Source: an uncultured Rothia sp. (lineage in GTDB: Bacteria > Actinomycetota > Actinomycetes > Actinomycetales > Micrococcaceae). From it: DNA of 19,828 nt. The notes under the pieces were generated by a model that did not search any database, had not been told where the DNA came from, and saw nothing but the letters and a program-made list of their open reading frames with translations. Made by a program: the position numbers and the translations under genes. Numbering within the stretch: the stretch's first letter is position 1; each line of letters begins with the position of its first letter. Positions 14,312 to 19,828 of this stretch are shown piece by piece. The stretch is taken from positions 1 to 19,828 of the forward strand of contig NZ_CAKAPD010000021.1 in assembly GCF_916715725.1 (NCBI RefSeq), read 5' to 3'.

Positions 14312-15238
14312 ATGACTTCTCGTTCTAACCCCGTGGAAATCCCGGGCTGGACTCACATTTATTCCGGTAAGGTCCGCGACCTGTACGTTCCGAATGAGGA
14401 ACGTTTTGACGCTACCGGCTTGACTGTCAATGATGACGCTGAGCTGCGTGCCGGTTCGGTCATGGTTGTTGCCTCGGACCGTATTAGCGCGTTTGACCGT
14501 ATTCTGCCCACTGAGATCCCGGATAAGGGCAAGATTCTGACTCAGATGTCCCTGTGGTGGTTTGAGCAGCTCAAGCAGGTTCCGAACCACGTGCTGTCCA
14601 CCGACGTGCCGGATGTTGTGGCCGGTCGCGCGATGATTTGCCGTTCGCTGAACATGTTCCCGGTGGAGTGCATTGTGCGCGGTTACCTGACCGGTTCGGG
14701 CTTGGCAGCGTATAACGAGACCGGTGAGATTGCTGGTGTGAAGCTGCCTGCGGGTCTGGTGGATGGTTCCCGCCTGGACACCCCGATTTTCACTCCGACC
14801 GGCAAGGCTGAGGTCGGTGAGCATGATGAGCTGGTGACCCGTGAGGAGCTGTACGCTGAGGTGGGTCAGCCGGTGGGTGAGCGCCTGGAGGAGCTGAGCC
14901 TGAGCCTGTACACCACTGCGGAGAAGATTGCTCGCGAGCAGGGTATTATTCTGGCGGATACCAAGATGGAGTTCGGTACCGATTCGTACCGCGGCGAGAT
15001 CACCCTGGGCGATGAGGTGCTGACCCCGGACTCTTCGCGTTTCTGGGATGCGACCCAGTACGAGCCGGGTCGTGCGCAGCCGAGCTTTGATAAGCAGTAT
15101 GTGCGTGACTGGCTGCGTTCCCCGGAGGCGGGTTGGGACGGTTCGGATAACGTGCCGCACCTGCCTGAGGAGGTTGTGGAGAAGACTCGTGCCCGTTACG
15201 TTGAGGCGTATGAGCGTCTGACCGGCACGAAGTTCTAA
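14312..15238 (+). CDS. purC: phosphoribosylaminoimidazole-succinocarboxamide synthase (SAICAR synthetase)
   Basis: Cytoplasmic ligase that condenses CAIR with aspartate using ATP to give SAICAR. The start at 14312 has AGGAG 8 nt upstream; the upstream in-frame extension from 14189 lacks coding character. At 308 aa it is the usual actinobacterial size. Signatures: SGKVRDLY (18-25, ATP-binding edge), ASDRISAFDRILPTEIPDKG (54-73), VECIVRGYLTGSG (118-130), DTKMEFG (216-222) and DEVLTPDSSRFW (234-245). It follows purD at 177 bp with a hairpin between, so it may have its own promoter, which I could not locate. It ends at a very strong terminator shared with the convergent permease gene. Confidence 0.97.
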   Translation: MTSRSNPVEIPGWTHIYSGKVRDLYVPNEERFDATGLTVNDDAELRAGSVMVVASDRISAFDRILPTEIPDKGKILTQMSLWWFEQLKQVPNHVLSTDVPDVVAGRAMICRSLNMFPVECIVRGYLTGSGLAAYNETGEIAGVKLPAGLVDGSRLDTPIFTPTGKAEVGEHDELVTREELYAEVGQPVGERLEELSLSLYTTAEKIAREQGIILADTKMEFGTDSYRGEITLGDEVLTPDSSRFWDATQYEPGRAQPSFDKQYVRDWLRSPEAGWDGSDNVPHLPEEVVEKTRARYVEAYERLTGTKF

Positions 15239-15274
15239 ACTCAATATTTCGGGCTGAATAAGTCTTTGAGATAG

Positions 15275-15324
15275 CTAAAGGGCGGTGCCCCGGAAGGTCA
15301 TTCTTCCGGGGCACCGCCCTTTAG
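15275..15324. terminator. perfect 22-bp hairpin, bidirectional terminator; left member of a repeated pair
   Basis: Arms 15275-15296 and 15303-15324 are perfectly complementary over the loop GTCATT. It begins 36 bp past the purC stop and lies 10 bp past the convergent permease stop. The same sequence, in the same orientation judged by the loop, recurs at 19796-19828 (33 identical bases before the window ends). Confidence 0.92.
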
Positions 15325-15334
15325 TGCTGGGCAC

Positions 15335-16492
15335 TTATTGCAGGAGCTCAAGCGGCTGAACCTTCGTTGCCGCGTAGGCGGGCAATGCACCCGCCACGAT
15401 ACCCACAGCCAAGCCGAGGAAAGGAATCCCTAGGATAAGGGGTGGCAGAGATAGCGCCCATCCGTTGAGAAGGCACACAACCCAGGAACCGAGAACACCG
15501 AGGATGAAGCCTCCAAGAGCGCCTAGGGCCCCGAGGAGGGCTGCCTCCGCCAGGAAGCTCACCGCCACATCTCGCCGTCCCAGCCCTAATGCACGGTTGA
15601 TGCCGATTTCCCGGCGGCGTTCCCAGACCGAAATCTGCATAGTCATCACAATGCCGAAGCTTGTCGAGACGATAAGAACCACCAAGATGATGGTCGTAAG
15701 AGCTCGACTGTCCTTCGTCAAGGAAGCACGAAGAGTCACCGGTGAAGGTGGAATCTCAATATTTGTATCAACGGGGGTGCGTTGCGGATCGAGCACCTGC
15801 TTGAGCTGTTCCGCGACCGTATCTGCGCTTCCTGGATTCACGATGACGTCCATACCGCGTTGCAGGGTGTGGGCTTGCGGCAAGAAAGTGGAGGTAGTCG
15901 GCAGAATAAGAGCGCTACTGAGAGCAGCGTTTTTGCCACCGTCACGGATAATACCGAGCACATAGGCTCGCATTCCGTTGACCTCAATTATGTTCCGCCC
16001 GGGCTCCGTACTGACCCCCAGCTCCTTCGCGAGGGCAACGCCCAGATAGACGGTAGGCTCCCCGGGGCGCTCTCGGGCAGGCTCCGAAAAGTGCCCTTCG
16101 ACAATGTGCGCACCTCGTGCTTTCAAACCTGCCTCTGAAACGACTGCGAGGGGCGTTTGCTGGCCCTCATACCCCGGCCTGTTCACTTGTGGACGCGTCG
16201 TCTGCGTATCTACGGTGACTGTACCAGCAGCTTTAACCTCTGGAATTTGGTTAACGCGCCAGAGTAGTTCCTCCTCCGATATATCCCAAGTCTGCGGCTG
16301 GAGGCGCACACCGAGCCGGGTGGAATCGTAGCTGGCCAGCTGAGAGCTCGTATTGAGCGCCGATGACTCACTGACACCCACCAGCATGATGATGGTGGTT
16401 GTTCCCGCGAGCATCGCCAATACTGTGAGCAGGTTGCGGCGCCAACGGCGGACAACTGCAAGGAGAGCGTAGTGAAGGTTGTTCCTTAGCAT
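15335..16492 (-). CDS. MacB/FtsX-type ABC transporter permease
   Basis: A 385-aa membrane subunit of a type VII (MacB/FtsX-like) ABC system. TM1 is about 20-40, followed by an extracytoplasmic MacB-type core domain (about 45-255), then TM2 (263-287), the cytoplasmic coupling stretch WERRREIGINRALGLGRRDV (290-309), TM3 (about 311-342) and TM4 (about 350-373), ending in the family-typical PAYAATKVQPLELLQ. Such permeases do not necessarily move substrate through the membrane: MacB pushes periplasmic substrates, LolCDE-type systems extract lipoproteins, and FtsX transmits a signal to wall hydrolases. The ATG abuts the ATPase stop (TAGATG), with GGAGG 4 nt ahead, so coupling is tight. It is the last gene of the operon and ends at the bidirectional terminator. 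Confidence 0.9.
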   Translation of the reverse strand: MLRNNLHYALLAVVRRWRRNLLTVLAMLAGTTTIIMLVGVSESSALNTSSQLASYDSTRLGVRLQPQTWDISEEELLWRVNQIPEVKAAGTVTVDTQTTRPQVNRPGYEGQQTPLAVVSEAGLKARGAHIVEGHFSEPARERPGEPTVYLGVALAKELGVSTEPGRNIIEVNGMRAYVLGIIRDGGKNAALSSALILPTTSTFLPQAHTLQRGMDVIVNPGSADTVAEQLKQVLDPQRTPVDTNIEIPPSPVTLRASLTKDSRALTTIILVVLIVSTSFGIVMTMQISVWERRREIGINRALGLGRRDVAVSFLAEAALLGALGALGGFILGVLGSWVVCLLNGWALSLPPLILGIPFLGLAVGIVAGALPAYAATKVQPLELLQ

Positions 16493-17269
16493 CTATCCTC
16501 CCCTGATAACGGGTTCTTTGAGTGCTTGGCGGGCAGGCTCTTCGGGACTAGCGAGTTCGGGGCTAACGAGCATCCCATCGACCATGTGTAGCTGCCGGTC
16601 GCAGCGAGCCGCAATATCGGGCTCATGGGTGATGATGACCAGGCTTTGCTTTTCCGCACGGCCGGCGAGGAGCAGATCCAACACCTTGTGAGAGTTTTCA
16701 GTGTCGAGGTTTCCTGTAGGCTCATCGCACAGCAGGATACGCGGGGCGCAGGCTAACGCACGCGCAACCGCGACTCTTTGCTGTTCACCACCGGACATAT
16801 TGCGTGGAAGAACCTCCAGGCGGTGCCCCAAACCCACCTGTTCGAGTGCCTGCAACGCACGCTGATGCGCTTGACGGCCCGGTACGCCGCGCATCCGGAG
16901 GGTGTGAGAAATGTTCTCGGTGGCGTTCAGATGAGCAATGAGGTGGTACGCCTGAAAGACAAAAGCGATGTGCTCACGGCGTGCTACAGTTCGCTCGGCG
17001 TCGCTGGCGGTGCCCATGTTTTGGCCCAATATTTTCAGCTCACCTTCGGAGGGCTGATCGAGTAGCCCAATGATAGAGAGGAGCGTAGATTTTCCGCTTC
17101 CGGAGGCGCCGGTAATGGCCACCGATTCGCCTTCATGAATGCTGAGGGTCGCGTTTTTGAGCGCCCAGGTGGCGGGCGGGAAGAAACGCGCAATATTGTG
17201 GCACTCGATATTAGGTTGTGAGGCGGTAGCGCTCGCGGGGAAGGGGCGTTCTGTCTCGTGATGAGGCAT
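16493..17269 (-). CDS. MacB/LolD-type ABC transporter ATP-binding protein
   Basis: A 258-aa cytoplasmic nucleotide-binding subunit that drives the adjacent permease. Walker A GASGSGKST (54-62), Q-loop Gln106 (VFQAYHL), signature MSGGEQQR (158-165), Walker B ILLCDEP (178-184), D-loop NLD (187-189) and switch His215 are all intact. The FQAYHLIAHLNATENI and DEPTGNLDTE wording is that of the MacB/LolD/FtsE branch. The C-terminal 25 or so residues and the first 15 are extra, polar stretches. The start lies 1 bp beyond the adaptor stop (TAAAATG), with AAGGAG ahead. It is followed with no gap by the permease. Confidence 0.95.
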   Translation of the reverse strand: MPHHETERPFPASATASQPNIECHNIARFFPPATWALKNATLSIHEGESVAITGASGSGKSTLLSIIGLLDQPSEGELKILGQNMGTASDAERTVARREHIAFVFQAYHLIAHLNATENISHTLRMRGVPGRQAHQRALQALEQVGLGHRLEVLPRNMSGGEQQRVAVARALACAPRILLCDEPTGNLDTENSHKVLDLLLAGRAEKQSLVIITHEPDIAARCDRQLHMVDGMLVSPELASPEEPARQALKEPVIRGG

Positions 17270-17270
17270 T

Positions 17271-18485
17271 TTAGCGCTCCTTCAGCTTCACGACGGTGCC
17301 TGCCTTGAGTTCTGCAGCGGGGTTGACGAGCTCGCAGATTCCGGCGGAGCACACACCGAGGGTGACGGGAACGCTCTGACCGTTATCCAGGGTGATGGAG
17401 TGCGTTCCGTTTTCTTCGGTTTTGACGGCTGCTTCGAGCACCGCGAGGGCGTTTTCAGCGCCTCGGTTGAGGGTGACGGTTGCTTGAAAACGTGTTGATG
17501 CCGTCGTGTTTTCCGGCACGTCGATTGTGATGGGGTAACGTTTCCGTGCGGTAGCTCCCGGTGCGGAGGTATCGCTGTTAGATCGCGCGCTGTTCTGCGC
17601 ACCGTTGGAGGCACCTGCGTTAGCGCCGCCGTCAGCGTTAGTTGAGCCTTCGGGTGTGAGGGCTGCGCCTAGGGTACCTTCGAGCGGGTTTCCCTTCTCG
17701 CTAAGAATCTGGACCTTCTGGCCCTCAGCGAGTTCATTGCTGAGAGCGCTACCGTCCGCGGAGAGTACCAGACGGTACCCACCCGCGGATAGGGTGCACA
17801 GCGCCGGAGTTGAGGTTTGGCCTTTGGTGCCGCAGCTGTTGTCTACGGTGTATTCGTTACCGTCAGCGAAGAGGTATTCAGAAAGCGGCAGGGCGGTGTT
17901 GTAGCGTCCTTCTTCGCTTCGGTCAGTATCCCCGGGAGGGTAGTAGCCTCGGTCGAGGTAGAAACGGTAGACAGCGTTGGCGGTTGCTTCGCCGTAGTTT
18001 CCTTCCTCATCCCAGATGCTGTAGCCGAGCGATTCTAGAGCTTCTTGGAGCTGTTTAACGTCATCGCCGCGTGCGCCTACGGCAAGGTCGCGGTAGGCGG
18101 GGATGCTACCTTTGAACGCAATGATGGGACGTTCGTTGATAGTGGTGATAATTGAGCCGTTACTCAGCTGGGTGCCCGCTTTGGCGCCGTCCCTGGTCAC
18201 CACTCCTTGAGGGGTTCCCACGGTGTAGCTTCGGGCAGACGACACGCTGACTTCTCCCGAGTATGTGCGGGTAACAGTCTGCGTGCTGATGCGGGTTGTT
18301 AGTTGCGCGGCTCGGGATGGCTGCGCGTTGGATTCAACATTGGTGCGTAGCCCCGTATTAAGCGCGTAGATGGAGAACCCGCCGGTGATGACGAGCAGAA
18401 TGACGAGCACCGGAACCAGGTAGGCGCGTATGGTTGCCGTCGTGGCGGTGCGGCGGGGGTTTTCTGAACTCTGCTGCGTGTTCAT
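17271..18485 (-). CDS. membrane-anchored adaptor with peptidoglycan-binding domain (MacA/HlyD-like partner of the ABC system)
   Basis: A 404-aa protein. The start at 18485 has AAAGGTG upstream; an in-frame ATG at 18551 would begin inside a hairpin. One TM segment (about 21-42) follows a short polar N-terminus, so the bulk faces the cell wall. Residues about 66-135 look like a beta-rich adaptor segment (TYSGEVSVSSARSYTVGTPQGVVT), then a peptidoglycan-binding type 1 domain at about 136-182 (VGARGDDVKQLQEALESLGY, GEATANAVYRFYLDRGY). A second adaptor-like part (about 236-275) follows, broken by a Gly/Asn/Ser-rich low-complexity linker (about 281-312), and a C-terminal beta-rich part ends VVKLKER. 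Cysteine pairs 218/230 and the VCSAGIC pair may be oxidised. In gene order and topology it matches MacA-like adaptors of Gram-positives. The substrate is unknown. Confidence 0.82.
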   Translation of the reverse strand: MNTQQSSENPRRTATTATIRAYLVPVLVILLVITGGFSIYALNTGLRTNVESNAQPSRAAQLTTRISTQTVTRTYSGEVSVSSARSYTVGTPQGVVTRDGAKAGTQLSNGSIITTINERPIIAFKGSIPAYRDLAVGARGDDVKQLQEALESLGYSIWDEEGNYGEATANAVYRFYLDRGYYPPGDTDRSEEGRYNTALPLSEYLFADGNEYTVDNSCGTKGQTSTPALCTLSAGGYRLVLSADGSALSNELAEGQKVQILSEKGNPLEGTLGAALTPEGSTNADGGANAGASNGAQNSARSNSDTSAPGATARKRYPITIDVPENTTASTRFQATVTLNRGAENALAVLEAAVKTEENGTHSITLDNGQSVPVTLGVCSAGICELVNPAAELKAGTVVKLKER

Positions 18486-18538
18486 GGGTTCACCTTTCTG
18501 CGGTGAAATACGGGGGCAGGAGGAATAAAGGGGTGTAT

Positions 18539-18580
18539 CCTCTGCTCTCATCCGCTGGTGAAAGCGGTTGAGAGCAGAGG
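18539..18580 (-). promoter_or_regulatory. strong intercistronic hairpin between lipoprotein and adaptor genes
   Basis: CCTCTGCTCTCA (18539-18550) pairs perfectly with TGAGAGCAGAGG (18569-18580); inside, CCGCT pairs with AGCGG over the loop GGTGAA, with a single T.T mismatch between the two stems. On the minus strand no T-run follows directly (ATACACCCCTTTATT), so it may be a partial terminator or an mRNA processing or stability element setting lipoprotein above exporter expression. Confidence 0.65.
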
Positions 18581-18634
18581 ACCGGTAGAAAAATCTCGCT
18601 AGAAAATGTCCAACGAGGAATCAGCGTTTACTAT

Positions 18635-18676
18635 TTGCCGTTGGCTAGTTGCCGTTGGCTAGTTGCCGTTGAGTAG
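18635..18676. repeat. three tandem 14-bp repeats over the 3' end of the lipoprotein gene
   Basis: Units TTGCCGTTGGCTAG (18635-18648), the same again (18649-18662) and TTGCCGTTGAGTAG (18663-18676). On the minus strand each unit contains a CTA or TAG next to CAACGGCAA, so the Asn-Gly-Asn-stop end of the lipoprotein gene is echoed twice downstream. Confidence 0.85.
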
Positions 18677-19561
18677 AGCTGCGGCACGCTCCTGTGCCTG
18701 ACGTTCGATATCGCGTACTTCAAGGATGAGCGGTTCATGCTCATTGAGCCAGGTCGCAGCCTTTTCGTAGTAGATATTCTGTGCTTTAGTCAGGATTCCA
18801 GTGGACTTTTGGCAGTTGTAGTCGGCGTGAGCTAGGGACTGCTCTTCCGCATTGGCGGCTACATTGGCTGCCTTGTACTTACCCCAGGTTTTCTCTGCGT
18901 AGCTGGGAGCATCTCCGAAGTGCTGGATGTCGGCGTATCCGCTTTCTTTCATGCATGCACCGTAGGTGGTGTCATTACGGTAGTATTTCCCCATTTCTTC
19001 TACCGCGTTGTTTTTGGATCCGCCCGTGTTGAGTTCGTTAACGAAGTTGGTGTATTTGAGGTAGTTTTCTGCTGAGCCGAAGACAGCTTCTGCCGCACGT
19101 CCGAGGCATGAATCTGTTGCCATGCTGGTCTGGGCACCGTTACTCATCGTGATGGTGATAGTTTTGCTGTCTGGGGCTTGAGAGTCGCCTAGGAACGCCT
19201 TCTGATATGCCGGGTTTTCCATCGCGGGTGCATTGCTGGAGCTAGCGTTGCCCTGCCGGGTGGACCAGTATCCCTGGGTGGCCGCTTCTTCGTTGGCGAA
19301 GTGGGCGCCACTCATCGCAAGTTCATGAACGGAGGAGCCGTCAATAATGTTCTGGCTACCGGAGTAGGTGAAGGACTTCTCGCTCATACACTTTTTGACC
19401 TCGTTGACGAGGGCCACGTTAATATCCGGGGAGGGATTCTCGTAGCTTGCCAGGACATTGCGAATGTCTTGCTTAACTTCAACGGTGGTGGAGCAACTCG
19501 ATACACCCAGACAGCAGGCAATACCGATAAGGGCAAGGGGTGTGAAGGGCTTCTTTGCCAT
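18659..19561 (-). CDS. predicted lipoprotein of unknown function, linked to the ABC exporter
   Basis: A 300-aa protein I do not recognise. The start at 19561 has AAAGGTG 6 nt upstream, the same spacing and motif as the adaptor gene; an in-frame TTG at 19579 is less likely. Residues 1-23 are a lipoprotein signal peptide (KK, hydrophobic 8-20, lipobox VSSC with Cys23 as the lipidated residue). The mature part is mostly polar and helical-looking, with four further cysteines (58, 152, 203, 250) that could form two disulfides. Two stretches resemble each other: VKKCMSEKSFTY (55-66) and YGACMKESGYAD (200-211). The C-terminal 50 or so residues are helical and charged (EPLILEVRDIERQAQERAAAL). It is the first gene of the set and 173 bp from the adaptor, with a strong hairpin between. 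Possible roles are substrate capture, sensing, or self-protection for the ABC system; none is demonstrated. Confidence 0.8.
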   Translation of the reverse strand: MAKKPFTPLALIGIACCLGVSSCSTTVEVKQDIRNVLASYENPSPDINVALVNEVKKCMSEKSFTYSGSQNIIDGSSVHELAMSGAHFANEEAATQGYWSTRQGNASSSNAPAMENPAYQKAFLGDSQAPDSKTITITMSNGAQTSMATDSCLGRAAEAVFGSAENYLKYTNFVNELNTGGSKNNAVEEMGKYYRNDTTYGACMKESGYADIQHFGDAPSYAEKTWGKYKAANVAANAEEQSLAHADYNCQKSTGILTKAQNIYYEKAATWLNEHEPLILEVRDIERQAQERAAALLNGN

Positions 19562-19700
19562 GGACTTCACCTTTCTCAAGCATCATTGATGGGCGAGAAT
19601 CGGCAGTGATACGGGCGTATCGTGGATGCTACCTACAGACCTGCTATATGGTGTGAACCTGCGTTTTGTGGAGTAGAAGCGTAGTGAGCCGATTACTAAC

Positions 19701-19729
19701 ATGATAGAGTGCTACCTCCCCCCGTACAA
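19701..19729 (-). promoter_or_regulatory. candidate promoter of the lipoprotein-exporter operon
   Basis: On the minus strand TTGTAC (19729-19724) is followed after exactly 17 bp by TATCAT (19706-19701), five of six matches to the -10 consensus. The start would be near 19694, leaving about 130 nt of leader. The -35 is weak (three of six). Confidence 0.45.
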
Positions 19730-19795
19730 CAGATACACAACATATATTTATGACGTATAGCACCTATAAGAATGCATGTAATAGGGCTTATGAGT

Positions 19796-19828
19796 TAAAG
19801 GGCGGTGCCCCGGAAGGTCATTCTTCCG
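19796..19828. repeat. second copy of the purC-distal hairpin terminator (cut by window end)
   Basis: These 33 bases are identical to 15276-15308: the whole left arm except its first base, the GTCATT loop and the start of the right arm. The window ends before the right arm is complete. The two copies are in the same orientation and bracket the lipoprotein-adaptor-ATPase-permease block. Confidence 0.9.

Noticed and set aside
14297..15244. 315-aa minus-strand frame opposite purC
   Set aside because: Antisense shadow of a confidently assigned gene.
15275..15324. Hairpin pair as insertion sequence ends
   Set aside because: The copies are direct repeats of a terminator, 4.5 kb apart, with no transposase between them; homologous exchange is a better explanation than transposition.

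Overview
The window looks like a high-GC actinobacterial chromosome, most likely an oral Rothia (Micrococcaceae). The evidence is actinobacterial-type PurF/PurM/PurD/PurC, the gene order asparaginase - SCP-like protein - purF - purM, a SemiSWEET transporter, and three large secreted S8 subtilases of a kind I recall being reported from oral Rothia. The genus is an inference; no rRNA or tRNA is present to anchor it.

Layout. (1) 1-6413: three paralogous secreted subtilisin-like proteases. The first (138-1856, minus) and second (2468-4351, plus) diverge from a 611-bp AT-rich intergenic region carrying several dyads and repeats. The second and third (4473-6413, minus) converge on a perfect bidirectional terminator. 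All three have a signal peptide, an N-terminal propeptide and a complete Asp-His-Asn-Ser catalytic set with six matching cysteines, but completely different C-terminal tails. (2) 6414-7089: non-coding, with two tandem terminators for purM bracketing a 3 x 16 bp tandem repeat. (3) 7090-11811, minus: asparaginase and an SCP-like protein as a tight pair, then purF and purM as a tight pair. (4) 11812-12699, plus: a candidate promoter with an operator-like dyad in its spacer, about 400 nt of dyad-rich leader, then a SemiSWEET sugar transporter. (5) 12851-15238, plus: purD (apparently leaderless) and purC, each followed by a strong hairpin terminator. (6) 15335-19561, minus: a four-gene set in the order lipoprotein, membrane-anchored adaptor with a peptidoglycan-binding domain, ABC ATPase, MacB/FtsX-type permease. 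It appears to be a cell-envelope ABC exporter or sensor of unknown substrate.

How the parts fit. Four enzymes of de novo IMP synthesis (PurF step 1, PurD step 2, PurM step 5, PurC after carboxylation) sit in two divergent blocks. Asparaginase (Asn to Asp plus ammonia) could feed aspartate to PurC, but that is inference. The proteases could supply peptides from saliva or diet.

Most notable for follow-up: the exporter/lipoprotein cassette lies between two direct copies of the same long hairpin terminator (15276-15308 and 19796-19828, 33 identical bases, the second cut by the window end), which suggests it is a mobile or recombinationally exchanged block inserted next to purC. Its lipoprotein has an internal Cys-Met motif repeat, and the end of its gene is triplicated as a 14-bp tandem repeat. 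No CRISPR array, transposase, integrase, rRNA or tRNA was seen.
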